Assembly (NCBI RefSeq): GCF_004000765.1
Contig: NZ_BILW01000002.1
Coordinates: 1 to 64,000 of the forward strand
Origin: Paenibacillus chondroitinus NBRC 15376
Lineage (GTDB): Bacteria > Bacillota > Bacilli > Paenibacillales > NBRC-103111
Length of the DNA stretch: 64,000 bases
Direction: 5' to 3'
This document shows positions 37,277 to 45,537 of the stretch, in pieces. Made by a program: the position numbers and the translations under genes. The notes beneath the pieces were generated by a model that saw only the letters and a program-made list of their open reading frames with translations, ran no database searches and was not told where the DNA came from. The number at the start of each line of letters is the position of its first letter. The stretch's first letter is position 1.

Positions 37277-38503
37277 TTAGGATTGCTTAGGACTTGCAGC
37301 CGGAGCGTCAACTTTCTTCGCATTCAAAATCACTTCTGAAATGGCATCGGCCAGCCAATCCGTTGTTCGGTAGCACTCCTCCAATGAATTGTAGGGGCCG
37401 CCTACCTCAATCAATATGTTGTTTGGCGAAAAGTTCTGATTATACAATCCGTTGCCTTCACTAGCTTCCTTCGCATGGATCCCTTTGGAGATCCCAGGAT
37501 GTTTGGCTTCCAGCACTTGATGAATCTTATTGGCGAACTCCTCATTTTTTTTCCAATTTGGATTCTTTCCGCCGATAATGAAGTACACCTGTGCGTAATC
37601 CTTGCCATCGATCGTAACGGTTGTTTTATTGCGAGCCGCGGAATCCCGATGCAGATCAAAATAATACTGTAAATCCGGATGCTGGGCGGCTGCTTCCTGC
37701 AATGTTTTTAAGGAATATTTATAAGAGTATGGATATTCGAAATTTTTAACCGTGCTTGGATAAATAGTTTGTGAATGGACAGCTCCAATTCCGTCTTTTT
37801 CCAGATTCTGCGCCAGCCGTTGGCCAACGGAAATGATGTTGACTTTATCACTGTAAGCTTTGTCCGGATCCGTGACTCCCTTGAGCTCAGGCAGGAAAGA
37901 TTCATTGCTATGCGTTTGGTAAATGAAAGCTACATTGTCACCTGCTGATTTTGGCGGCTGGCCTGTTTGGCTCACAACTGGCGTTGTAGTACCCGTTGGC
38001 GTGGGTTCGGGCGTCGGGCTCGGAGGATTCTTGGCCTCGGCTTCCAGATCCGTAGAGACGGGGTTGTAGTCAACTGGATCGCTCGGGTTTGCTTCGCTTC
38101 CTTTGACCAGGACGGTAGACTTGTTGGCATCCATACCTGGAACTTCGCTCGCTACCAAACTTTTCGGGTCGCTTGGATTAATGTCCGTCAGGAACTGGAA
38201 AGCAAAATGAAAGACATTGTGCTGAGAGAATGTAAACTTCTTCTGGTCTTTATTTAGATGAGGCACTTCCATGCCAAGCATATCGATAAAAAACTGATTC
38301 GTGACAGACGCGGCTAAACTTTTCATCGACGAAACCGGCGAGGTCGTTATGACTTTATTCTGCAGATAACCTCCTACGCCAACTAAAACAAAAATGGCTA
38401 ATGTTGCTGCGCTTAGAATAAAGAACGTTTTTCCGACGGAACTGGCGCTCTGAAAGGTTTTTCGAACGTGGCTGAGATTGAGAGTGGCTGAAGTCCATTT
38501 CAT
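37277..38503 (-). CDS. spoIIP: Stage II sporulation protein P
   Basis: SpoIIP is the endopeptidase/amidase of the DMP engulfment machine that degrades septal peptidoglycan. After a membrane anchor (about residues 27-46) and a Pro/Thr linker, the amidase_3-like domain contains IYQTHSNESF with the metal-binding histidine and glutamate, DLHRDSA and the catalytic ILIEVGG. Its 408 residues are normal. AGGAGG precedes the ATG. In Bacillus spoIIP follows gpr directly; here a three-gene TIR-like operon separates them. Confidence 0.95.
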   Translation of the reverse strand: MKWTSATLNLSHVRKTFQSASSVGKTFFILSAATLAIFVLVGVGGYLQNKVITTSPVSSMKSLAASVTNQFFIDMLGMEVPHLNKDQKKFTFSQHNVFHFAFQFLTDINPSDPKSLVASEVPGMDANKSTVLVKGSEANPSDPVDYNPVSTDLEAEAKNPPSPTPEPTPTGTTTPVVSQTGQPPKSAGDNVAFIYQTHSNESFLPELKGVTDPDKAYSDKVNIISVGQRLAQNLEKDGIGAVHSQTIYPSTVKNFEYPYSYKYSLKTLQEAAAQHPDLQYYFDLHRDSAARNKTTVTIDGKDYAQVYFIIGGKNPNWKKNEEFANKIHQVLEAKHPGISKGIHAKEASEGNGLYNQNFSPNNILIEVGGPYNSLEECYRTTDWLADAISEVILNAKKVDAPAASPKQS

Positions 38504-38654
38504 AGTCTGATTCCTCCTAAACTATCTTAATTCAATCTATGAAACGAGCCCCGTCGATAGAACCCGAAACGATAGAATTTTTTGATAGAAGGAAATAATA
38601 GCGTTACTTAGTCACTTGGCTTAGTGGGACCTCATTCGAGGACTCTGTTGACTC

Positions 38655-38805
38655 AACGATGCACCTTTGCGGAACTAAAGGCCTCTATTCAAGCAAATCC
38701 AACTCGTTTCCGCGTTCATCCGGAACTACAGGCTCTTATTTGACCGCCTAACCCGTTTTCTTCAGAAATACGGATAAATAGCAGCCCACAGTTCCTCTCC
38801 GCGAA
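38655..38805. repeat. Degenerate tandem repeat with about 51-base period
   Basis: The block (G/C)CGGAACTA(A/C)AGGC(C/T)(T/C)(C/T)TATT occurs at 38669 and 38720, 51 bases apart, and a decayed copy (ACGGATAAATAGC) lies 50 bases further at 38770. Flanking AACTCGTTT and AACCCGTTTTC blocks repeat in phase. It looks like an interspersed intergenic repeat family rather than a coding sequence. Confidence 0.55.
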
Positions 38806-38914
38806 AAAAAGAGCCTATTTCGATGAAATAGCGCTCTGTAGATCTCCTCCCTGGCCATGGTCAAACCGCTCATGCCATAGCAGCAAGTTTTCATGTGGTG
38901 GAGTTCTTAAATAT

Positions 38915-38942
38915 TAAAAAAGAACCCCATCAGGGGTTCTTA
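38915..38942 (-). terminator. Terminator of the TIR-like operon
   Basis: Minus strand: AAGAACCCC-TGAT-GGGGTTCTT followed by TTTTAATA. It lies 18 bases after the stop of the small third gene. Confidence 0.9.
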
Positions 38943-38959
38943 GCACATTCTATTTAGCT

Positions 38960-39121
38960 TTAAGCCAGGGATTCGAAATCGAATGATCCTTTGGCTACAA
39001 TTGTTATCCCGCTTGGTTTGTTAAGAACTGTGGGGCCATTATATAGTTTGGTCTTATCGGTTGCTTTGTGGGCATGTTTGGCGGTTAGTCGGTTACGAAC
39101 TTTCTTCATGTGCTTCAGCAT
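38960..39121 (-). CDS. Small basic protein of the TIR-like operon, 53 residues
   Basis: The ATG at 39121 lies inside the end of the 325-residue gene (29-nt overlap) with AAGGAAGG seven bases upstream. The 53 codons run to TAA at 38960, and a terminator follows. The N-terminal half is basic (MLKHMKKVRNRLTAKHAHK) and the C-terminal half carries GPTVLNKPSGITIVAKGSFDF. I recognise no family. The position between two coupled genes and a terminator, and the binding site, argue that it is real. Confidence 0.65.
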   Translation of the reverse strand: MLKHMKKVRNRLTAKHAHKATDKTKLYNGPTVLNKPSGITIVAKGSFDFESLA

Positions 39122-40070
39122 AGAGAATCCTTCCTTTCACAATGGATTTGAGTGAAGACACGAGCTTCGCGTTTCTTTCCGATAACTCCATCATAACTTG
39201 ATGGTGATTGCGCTGCGGAATATCCGCTCTTGTTTTGAAATGTATGGAAGAAACGATGGTTGGATGCAGCTTTACGCAATATATATATTCAAACTCGCCG
39301 TCTTCTTTATCCTTGGCTCGCCCGAGGTAGATGTTCGTATCTTTGCCGCGGTAACATTCCGCCAGGTAACTGGTAGGATCATTCACATGAAAACTGTGAT
39401 TGTTGCTAACCTGTCCTGCACGGCCAAACTGCTGTAAAGTAACTCCGTCGTCAAGAAGCTCAAACAACGTTGCAGCCGTCACTTCTTGAAGCTCAATTAT
39501 ACCACAATTGGTATCAAATGTCTTATGGAATTTGTCTAGAACACGGTCATAATCCACGTTTGAGACACTCAGCGAGTCCAGCGCATCAAAGAGGAAACTG
39601 CGAATGGCATCATTTTTTTTCATATCGGAAGGTTTCATACGTTTCTTATGTGCAGCAATGCTGCTTTTCATTGGATAAAGATGAGGACCTGCCAACTCTC
39701 CGATCTCTCGATTCAATTGCGTGTCATCGAACCGCAGAGGGTTATAGCCTTCGAGGTATTCAGGCAGTTCACTGTCACTCGACATCACAATAAATGTTCT
39801 GCTGTGCCCCAGCTCACCAATGCATAGACCAATGAGTACCAAGAGATTGGCATAAGTCACCTTATGCTGCATGTCCTCGCGACTCAGAATCAGCAGGGCA
39901 AAATCTGTTTCTTCAATATGCTTTTTAAGCATCTTTAATTTATGCTGGGATGCCGTCAGGACACCTTGATTAATGACGGTGACATCAGCCGTTGAAGCTA
40001 GCTGCGATTGATAGAATTCCGCCCAAAGTAGACTTGCAGGCGAACAACCGATAAACATTTTAGGTTTCAT
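39093..40070 (-). CDS. TIR-like domain protein lacking the catalytic glutamate, with a C-terminal sensor-like domain
   Basis: The 325-residue protein begins with a divergent copy of the fold of its upstream neighbour: MFIGCSPAS, DFALLILSRED, NLLVLIGLCIGELGHSRTFIV, YLEGYNPLRF. Where the neighbour has RDNVILELGLF, this copy has YANLLVLIGLC, so the presumed catalytic glutamate is a leucine (residue 79) and the RD pair is lost. From about residue 150 a second domain of 175 residues follows (YDRVLDKFHKTF, TLFELLDDGVTLQQFGRAG, YLAECYRGKDTNIYLGR), whose predicted strand-helix pattern recalls a GAF sensor; that is inference. It overlaps the upstream gene by 4 nt (ATGA). Confidence 0.75.
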   Translation of the reverse strand: MKPKMFIGCSPASLLWAEFYQSQLASTADVTVINQGVLTASQHKLKMLKKHIEETDFALLILSREDMQHKVTYANLLVLIGLCIGELGHSRTFIVMSSDSELPEYLEGYNPLRFDDTQLNREIGELAGPHLYPMKSSIAAHKKRMKPSDMKKNDAIRSFLFDALDSLSVSNVDYDRVLDKFHKTFDTNCGIIELQEVTAATLFELLDDGVTLQQFGRAGQVSNNHSFHVNDPTSYLAECYRGKDTNIYLGRAKDKEDGEFEYIYCVKLHPTIVSSIHFKTRADIPQRNHHQVMMELSERNAKLVSSLKSIVKGRILYAEAHEESS

Positions 40071-40540
40071 TTGATTCTCAATCCTAACTCTTTCAACATT
40101 CGTTTCACGGTGTAAGTGGCCGGCCCCAGTCCCGCCATCAAGCCGGATGGATGATTTGCTTTATAAGTAAGCGGTGTCAATCCCAATAGGTCCGTGGCAA
40201 TATGTAAGTCTTCTTTTTCCGGGATGAGAAAATAAGTTCTATCTAAGCCGATCTGTCCGATGAATAATCCAAGCTCCAGGATCACGTTATCGCGAACGGT
40301 GCTGACTACCGAATCTCTCAAAAGCGTTAAATCATTTGGTTGAAAAACAAAGATAGCGAAATCGCTTGCTTGAGCCTGCTTAATTAGCGGGGCTAGCGTT
40401 GTATGTGAAGGCGGGAATAGTAACTGGTTCCAAACCGTAACATCACAGGAAAAATGGAGATTTGACTGTAAAGCCTCTGCTACCTCAATACTTTCAGCGG
40501 ATGACCCAATGAATAGCTTTGCCAGCTGTGTGCTGCTCAC
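40067..40540 (-). CDS. TIR-like nucleotide-binding protein (PF10137-type, Cap12/Pycsar TIR family)
   Basis: All signature blocks of this TIR-like family are present in 157 residues: KLFIGSSAESIEVAEALQ, VTVWNQLLFPPS, DFAIFVFQPNDL, RDNVILELGLFIGQIG and TDLLGLTPLTY. Glu89 in ILELGLF is the expected catalytic glutamate of an NAD hydrolase. In related anti-phage systems (CBASS, Pycsar) this domain degrades NAD+ when triggered; activity here is inferred. The protein is the stand-alone domain with no sensor attached. GTG at 40540 follows AAGGAAG. It is followed by its degenerate paralogue and a small gene. No terminator is seen between gpr and this gene. Confidence 0.85.
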   Translation of the reverse strand: MSSTQLAKLFIGSSAESIEVAEALQSNLHFSCDVTVWNQLLFPPSHTTLAPLIKQAQASDFAIFVFQPNDLTLLRDSVVSTVRDNVILELGLFIGQIGLDRTYFLIPEKEDLHIATDLLGLTPLTYKANHPSGLMAGLGPATYTVKRMLKELGLRIK

Positions 40541-40671
40541 AGTACCACTTCCTTATTTATGGTGATTGTCTGTTACTTCGACACCTGCCATCTTTTTCCT
40601 TCCAGATCGTCCTAACAATGGGCAAAAGAAAGAACTGTTCCACGAAAATCGCAGACACAGTTCCGATATGT

Positions 40672-41670
40672 TCAGTGCGTATAAGCCGCGACATTCTCAA
40701 CGCCAACGGCATCGTGCAGGGCAGCATTCAAACCGCTGGCAATAATATTGGCGATATCCTCGATAAACTGATCAATTTCCTTCGGAGTGACTAATAAATC
40801 GTGGCCGACAGGGTTTAGCACTTCTTTTACGAGTTGAAGACGCTCCTCCTCATGAATATTGTCCAGCAGCCCAAGTATTTGTCCCGTATTGGCCGTCTGT
40901 TCGCTAAAATGCTTTTGCATGAGATCGAAGGCGTTATTAACAATGGTCGAAGCATAAACAACCGTCGGCACGCCAATGGCCACTACAGGTATGCCAAGAT
41001 TCTCCTTTGTTAACCCTTTGCGCTTATTGCCGATACCGGAGCCCGGATGAATGCCTGTATCCGCAATTTGAATGGTCGTATTTACCCGATCGAGCGATCT
41101 GGAAGCTAACGCATCGATGGCAATGATGAAATCAGGTTTGGATTTTTCAACAATCCCGAGCACGATATCACTGCTTTCAATCCCCGTTGTCCCAAGCACC
41201 CCGGGAGCTACCGCACTGACGGGGCGATAACCTGGGCTCACATCTTCCGGCATCAGTTCAAAGTAGTGGCGCGTCACCATGACATTGTCAACGACGAGTG
41301 GACCGAGCGCATCCGGCGTCACATTGGAGTTGCCCAGCCCGATAATAAGCGCTTTGGCATTCTGGGGAATCCCTATGTCCCGCAAAAACTGCTCGAATTC
41401 TTGGGCCAGCTTCGTAGCTACACGGTCCTGCAATTGGCTGTCTTTTTCGCGTAGTGCAGGAACTTCTATCGTTATATAATGACCAAGGAGTTTGCCAAGG
41501 GCTTTGGAGCCTTCTTCATTTTTTACGTTAATTTTGGTAACGCGTATGCCATTTTCACGAGTCGACTCCTGTTCGATACCAGGTATCGGCTGCCCTTGAT
41601 TCGCTGCATGAGCCATATCCCTTGCATCCAGCGCAAGATCCGTATGGGTGGTAAAAGAGCTTAAGTCCAT
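40672..41670 (-). CDS. gpr: GPR endopeptidase (spore protease)
   Basis: Gpr starts degradation of small acid-soluble spore proteins during germination. The 332-residue zymogen begins MDLSSFTTHTDLALDARD; it is self-processed near its N-terminus in known species. The aspartate-protease-like core includes VIGLGNSNVTPDALGP (here IIGLGN) and AIDALASRS. The frame opens at 41700, but the ATG at 41670 has GGGGAA upstream and starts at the family N-terminus. A forespore-type promoter lies just upstream (41705-41735). Confidence 0.96.
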   Translation of the reverse strand: MDLSSFTTHTDLALDARDMAHAANQGQPIPGIEQESTRENGIRVTKINVKNEEGSKALGKLLGHYITIEVPALREKDSQLQDRVATKLAQEFEQFLRDIGIPQNAKALIIGLGNSNVTPDALGPLVVDNVMVTRHYFELMPEDVSPGYRPVSAVAPGVLGTTGIESSDIVLGIVEKSKPDFIIAIDALASRSLDRVNTTIQIADTGIHPGSGIGNKRKGLTKENLGIPVVAIGVPTVVYASTIVNNAFDLMQKHFSEQTANTGQILGLLDNIHEEERLQLVKEVLNPVGHDLLVTPKEIDQFIEDIANIIASGLNAALHDAVGVENVAAYTH

Positions 41671-41704
41671 GGAAGTTCCCCTTTCTGAGGTGCTTTGCAT
41701 CTCT

Positions 41705-41735
41705 TAGTGTGTGACGATTATGAGGCCGTTATGCA
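41705..41735 (-). promoter_or_regulatory. Predicted sigma-G/sigma-F promoter of gpr
   Basis: Minus strand: -35 TGCATA (41735-41730), 18-base spacer, -10 CACACTA (41711-41705), close to the sigma-G consensus TGHATR / CATWHTA. Known gpr genes are transcribed in the forespore. Confidence 0.65.
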
Positions 41736-41769
41736 AATGGAATAGCCACTGAAAACCTATTGACAGGTC

Positions 41770-41798
41770 TTGCATTTTCAATAGTTGCATGGTAGAAT
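41770..41798 (+). promoter_or_regulatory. Predicted sigma-A promoter of rpsT
   Basis: -35 TTGCAT (41770-41775), 17-base spacer, -10 TAGAAT (41793-41798). The rpsT start codon follows about 69 bases later. Confidence 0.6.
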
Positions 41799-41866
41799 AC
41801 TTAAAGTTGTCAGCAAACATACAAATGTAACGTTGAACCGTGTTTTGTAAGTAGGAGGTGAATTTC

Positions 41867-42118
41867 ATGCCAAACATTAAATCCGCTATTAAACGAGTAA
41901 AAGTTAGCGAAAAGCGCCGTCTTCGTAACGCTTCCCAAAAGTCCGCTCTGCGTACTGCTGTGAAAGCTTTCGAAACAGCTGTAAGCCCAGAAGCTCTAAT
42001 TAACGCTTCCAAAAAGTTAGATAAAGCAGCTTCTAAAGGTTTAATCCATAAAAATGCCGCTAACCGCAAGAAGTCCCGTCTGGCTAAAAAGCTGAACGCT
42101 CTTACGGCCCAAGCGTAA
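41867..42118 (+). CDS. rpsT: 30S ribosomal protein S20
   Basis: The product starts [12 protein letters not shown] and is a lysine/arginine-rich helical protein of 83 residues, the expected size of S20, which binds 16S rRNA. The frame opens at 41858, but ATG at 41867 has GGAGGTG seven bases upstream. It is divergent from gpr and flanked by holA, as in other Bacillales. Confidence 0.97.
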   Translation: MPNIKSAIKRVKVSEKRRLRNASQKSALRTAVKAFETAVSPEALINASKKLDKAASKGLIHKNAANRKKSRLAKKLNALTAQA

Positions 42119-42133
42119 TACAGGACATAAAGC

Positions 42134-42171
42134 AAAAGTCCAGTTCTCTTCCGAGAATTGGACTTTTTTCC
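42134..42171 (+). terminator. Terminator of rpsT
   Basis: AAAAGTCCA(G)TTCTC-TTCC-GAGAA(T)TGGACTTTTTT: long stem with a U-tract, directly after rpsT. Confidence 0.93.
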
Positions 42172-42177
42172 GTTTAA

Positions 42178-42211
42178 CAAAAAACCTCCTTAGGCAGCCA
42201 GCCTAAGAAGG
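42178..42211 (-). terminator. Terminator overlapping the 3' end of holA
   Basis: Minus strand: CCTTCTTAGGC pairs with GCCTAAGGAGG and TTTTTT follows. The stem includes the holA stop codon region. Confidence 0.85.
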
Positions 42212-43209
42212 AACATTTCTAACCCTAGCACTTTATCAATTTTCCCGGTCTTCATCTGAAAATCAAGATCAGCTAGCTGGGACATGATATCGCTCAGTTT
42301 CTCAATATTGTATTTCCGCGCTTGACCTTCAGCCACCTTCACCGCAAAGGGGTGCAAACCGATCTGAGAAGCCATTTGCTGCTGAGAGTAGCCTTGCTTG
42401 CTAAGCTCTTTGACCTGCAGCATAATGCGAAATTGCCTTGCAATAAGCGCAGCTATTTTGATCGGCTCTTCCCGTTGCTTCAGCAGCTCTTCTAAAATAA
42501 CAAAGGCTCGATCCAGCCTCACGTTCACAATGTCTTCAATAAGTATAAAAACGTTCTGCTCCGTGCTTCGAGCGACAAGCTGGTCAATTACACCTGTGGT
42601 TGCCTCGCTCCCAGCCCCCACATACAAGGAGATCTTTTCGATTTCTGCGGATAACGATTGCAAATTGCCACCTGTATAGAGAATCAGTTGGTCCGTAGCT
42701 TCCCCTGTAAACGAGAACCCCCGCTGACGCGCCCTGGCAGCCACCCATTGCTGCAGCTCCTCTGGGCTTAGGGATAGGAAGGGAACGGCCGCCTCCATGT
42801 CTTTGAGCGCTTTGACGATTTTTTTGCGCTCGTCCAATTTATCAGCGTCTACAGTAAACACCACGACAGTGTGCTCGGCGGGCGATTTTAAATAGTCGGT
42901 TAAACGGTCTAAGTGATGCTCAATTTTCGTGCTTTCCTTAGCCCCAGTAAAAAACAGCGCATTTTTGGCGATGACAAGCTTCTTGGGCACCATGAATGGA
43001 AGCGTCTCCGCATCTTCAAGTACAGATGAAAGCGAGATTTCGCTTAAATCGAATTTACTCACAGCAAATTCCTTATGTTCCGGCTCAATAAGTGAATCTG
43101 TTAACACCTGAATAAACTCTCTCATTTTATATTTCTCAGGACCGTAGCACAAATACACGGGTGCTTGCCGCCCTGCTTGTATGTCTTTCAAAGCTCTCTT
43201 TGCGTCCAT
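42190..43209 (-). CDS. holA: DNA polymerase III subunit delta
   Basis: HolA is the clamp-loader subunit that opens the beta clamp. The 339 residues show the family N-terminus (RALKDIQAGRQAPVYLCYGPEKY), the AAA+-like but Walker-less core and the C-terminal collar domain (LIARQFRIMLQVKELSKQGYSQQQMA). In Bacillus the order is comEC-holA-rpsT; here a sigma/anti-sigma pair and a ger operon lie between comEC and holA. Confidence 0.95.
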   Translation of the reverse strand: MDAKRALKDIQAGRQAPVYLCYGPEKYKMREFIQVLTDSLIEPEHKEFAVSKFDLSEISLSSVLEDAETLPFMVPKKLVIAKNALFFTGAKESTKIEHHLDRLTDYLKSPAEHTVVVFTVDADKLDERKKIVKALKDMEAAVPFLSLSPEELQQWVAARARQRGFSFTGEATDQLILYTGGNLQSLSAEIEKISLYVGAGSEATTGVIDQLVARSTEQNVFILIEDIVNVRLDRAFVILEELLKQREEPIKIAALIARQFRIMLQVKELSKQGYSQQQMASQIGLHPFAVKVAEGQARKYNIEKLSDIMSQLADLDFQMKTGKIDKVLGLEMFLLRLAA

Positions 43210-43245
43210 AGCTGGCGTTCACTCCTCGCCTTCATTTTACCAACA

Positions 43246-43293
43246 ACAAAGGGATTACGTCAAAGTCCTTCGACCTTGAAGCAATCCCTTTGT
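43246..43293 (-). terminator. Hairpin after the anti-sigma gene region
   Basis: ACAAAGGGATT pairs with AATCCCTTTGT across a 26-base loop that itself can fold. The U-tract is weak, and the hairpin lies about 130 bases past the anti-sigma stop, so it is only a candidate terminator. Confidence 0.45.
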
Positions 43294-43425
43294 CTGTCTA
43301 TTTAAACACCGGTTAAAGGCTCTAGAAACCTTAGACCGTGTGGGCGAACCCCCTGGCATACTTTCGCTTCCCTTTTGTATAACATACGCAAGAGCCCCTC
43401 TAATGGTGCGCTCATTTTAAGTTTT

Positions 43426-44655
43426 TTACGGTGATACTTCCGTTTTGAGCTTCACATCGACGCGAATGGTATGCAGGGTGCCCCCGCTTTGCACTTGATA
43501 AAATAATTTGTCATCCTTGGACCACTCGACCAATGTGATCTGATCCTCCGGCTTCCACACTTGCTTGGACTCAAAAATAATCTCCAAAGTTTCACTATTA
43601 CGGATCACGACGTGATGATCTTCAACTGCCGCCGTTAACGCCCCCGTCGCTGACTTCATAAAATTATCCGTGACCGGTACAGTCATCGCATAGAAACCAG
43701 GCCCCGCATCTCTCTCTATCCCTTTTTTTGCAGATGGGCTAGGCGAAGGAGTTGGTGAGGGCTGTATGGTTGCGGCTTTTTGATCATTGTCAGCTTTATT
43801 GGGAGCTACAGGCGGCGCCGGATTCGGATTCACTTGATTCTGATCCGCAGCTTTCTGCTCATTTCCGCCAGTTGTATCTGTATCTTTCATACGTGCTGGC
43901 TCCGAAGTTGAAGGGACCGTAGGCGTTGTAGCTTTGGAGTCCACCGATGTTGACGGACTAATCGCACCCGGCTTTTCCAGTGGGGCATTCGTTGTAACCT
44001 GCGGTTCCACTGCATTGGACCCCATAGAGCCTGTAGACCGGGACTCTGCCCCCGCTGCCGGTGTAGAACCAGACACATCATCACTTGGCGTTGGTGACTC
44101 GGTAGCGCCAGAATTGCCGGAACCTTTCATCTGATCCTGGGCTTCTCGATTCAACTTCAGCTCTGGAGAAGCCGCTTCCTGATGACCAGCCTCTTGCTTG
44201 GATGCTGCCATTGGAAGCAAGCCATCAGCATTATCCATCACAGGATGGTTCATGTTAAAAGCAAAGAATCCAATAATGAGACCCGCGGCAACGACGCCAC
44301 TTGCAAATTTCCAAGAGAACTGCGATCCTAATCGGCGTGTCCAAGGGAGTTTCTTGCGCTGTCCTTGCTCGATATGGCCAACTTCTGCGTTGTAGACAGC
44401 TGCCTTGTCGGTAATGGACGCCGCGGCTCCTTTATCAATCTCATCTAGCTGCGGCAGAATGGCATCGACCAAGCTGTATGGAGGGACAACCTTCGGTAAT
44501 TGGGCGAGTTCACCCGACAATCTTTGTAAACGTTCAAACACTTGTACACAGTCTAGACAATAGGCTAAATGAGCATGGAGCTCATCTTCCTCTTGCGAGT
44601 TCAGATCTCCATCCAGCTGCCTTTGCATAAGTTCCATCACCTCTTGACAATTCAT
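43426..44655 (-). CDS. Anti-sigma factor with zinc-binding ZAS domain
   Basis: The 409-residue protein starts with MNCQEVMELMQRQLDGDL and has the H-x3-C-x2-C zinc motif HAHLAYCLDC (about residues 28-37) typical of anti-sigma domains. One membrane segment (about residues 115-134, FASGVVAAGLIIGFFAF) separates the cytoplasmic part from a long, low-complexity Pro/Ser/Thr/Lys linker and a C-terminal extracytoplasmic domain of about 90 residues (FYAMTVPVTDNF, IRNSETLEIIFESKQVW). It should hold the ECF sigma factor encoded just upstream, with which it overlaps by 4 nt, and release it on an envelope signal. Confidence 0.88.
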   Translation of the reverse strand: MNCQEVMELMQRQLDGDLNSQEEDELHAHLAYCLDCVQVFERLQRLSGELAQLPKVVPPYSLVDAILPQLDEIDKGAAASITDKAAVYNAEVGHIEQGQRKKLPWTRRLGSQFSWKFASGVVAAGLIIGFFAFNMNHPVMDNADGLLPMAASKQEAGHQEAASPELKLNREAQDQMKGSGNSGATESPTPSDDVSGSTPAAGAESRSTGSMGSNAVEPQVTTNAPLEKPGAISPSTSVDSKATTPTVPSTSEPARMKDTDTTGGNEQKAADQNQVNPNPAPPVAPNKADNDQKAATIQPSPTPSPSPSAKKGIERDAGPGFYAMTVPVTDNFMKSATGALTAAVEDHHVVIRNSETLEIIFESKQVWKPEDQITLVEWSKDDKLFYQVQSGGTLHTIRVDVKLKTEVSP

Positions 44656-45200
44656 CCCCGAACACCTCCTTTCTGATAATCTTGGAGCAACAATTGTAAC
44701 TGCTGTCTAGCTCGAAATAAGTAAGACTTAACCGTATTTAGCGGTAAATTTAACGATTCGGCAATTTCATGATACGAAAAGTCCTGCAAATAACGGAGAA
44801 CAACAACAGACCGATGGTGCTCGGGAAGCTTATCGATTGCTTCTCGAATATCTTTGGCTAAATAGCCAGACATAATTTCATATTCAACATTTTGCTCTGC
44901 AGTAAACGTCATATCATGCTCATCAATAGAAACCGTAGGTTTCGCCTTGCGAAATTTATCGATGCAGATGTTCGTTACAATCCGCTGCACCCACGTCTTA
45001 AACAACGCTTTTTCTTCGTATGAGTTAATTTTGGTATAAATCCGAAGGAGCGCCTCCTGTGAAGCATCAAGGGCATCTTGTTCATTATTCAAAATATAAT
45101 AAGCGGTTCGATAGACGTGAGACTCAATTTCTCGCAATAGGGTAATGAGTGCATCACGATCACCGGCCTGAGCTCTTTTAACCAGTTCGGGTGCTACCAC
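44652..45200 (-). CDS. ECF-type RNA polymerase sigma factor
   Basis: The 182-residue protein has sigma region 2 (YYILNNEQDALDASQEALLRIYTKINSYE, TWVQRIVTNICIDKFRK) and region 4 (LPEHHRSVVVLRYLQDFSYHEIAESLNLPLNTVKSYLFRARQQL is the whole of it; here given by its ends LPEHHRS and VKSYLFRARQ). It is of the SigW/SigX-like group. The frame opens with TTG at 45221, but GTG at 45200 has GGGAGGG six bases upstream. The overlap with the anti-sigma gene points to a sigma/anti-sigma pair controlling envelope stress; targets are unknown. Confidence 0.93.
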   Translation of the reverse strand: MVAPELVKRAQAGDRDALITLLREIESHVYRTAYYILNNEQDALDASQEALLRIYTKINSYEEKALFKTWVQRIVTNICIDKFRKAKPTVSIDEHDMTFTAEQNVEYEIMSGYLAKDIREAIDKLPEHHRSVVVLRYLQDFSYHEIAESLNLPLNTVKSYLFRARQQLQLLLQDYQKGGVRG

Positions 45201-45537
45201 TGGGATCCCTCCCTCTTGCAATCTTACAGACGCAACGACGTCTCATAATGTTGCAATATTTTTAGAATAAAAAATATAAAGGCTGTTTGCAACTTCCAGA
45301 ATAACAAACTTTCGTGAATAAATACACATCTTAGACGTGAGAGAAGCGTGTTAGTTTAATCCATTTGGATGAAATTGTTCATTCCCCTTTCTGATTTCGG
45401 TCAAATTACTCTTCATTCTAAACCTTTTCCATCGTTCGGAAAGTACTATGTTTGCGTAGTACCTTACAAAAAAACGTTTATTTCTTACTAAAGTGGTAAA
45501 TATTACTCAGAAGCTACTTATAAGCGGAGGGCTTGCC
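45201..45537. other. Divergent intergenic region between the sigma factor and ger operons
   Basis: These 337 bases must hold both promoters. One inverted repeat (45441-45464) is clear. I found no convincing ECF or sigma-G promoter by eye. Confidence 0.5.
45441..45464. repeat. Inverted repeat upstream of the ger operon
   Basis: AAGTACTATG-TTTG-CGTAGTACCTT: eight-base arms GTACTATG/CGTAGTAC with one G-T pair. It could be an operator; no regulator is suggested by the sequence. Confidence 0.5.

Larger units (their letters stand above)
38504..38959. other. Intergenic region with degenerate tandem repeats and a terminator
   Basis: These 456 bases hold the spoIIP promoter region (right of 38503), degenerate repeats (38655-38800) and the terminator of the TIR-like operon (38915-38942). 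No open reading frame here looks real. Just upstream of spoIIP the heptamer TTCTATC occurs three times on the minus strand. Confidence 0.6.

Noticed and set aside
45230-45300. ECF autoregulatory promoter upstream of the sigma factor gene
   Set aside because: GCAAC and CGTC motifs exist but their spacing does not fit an ECF promoter, so it was not listed.
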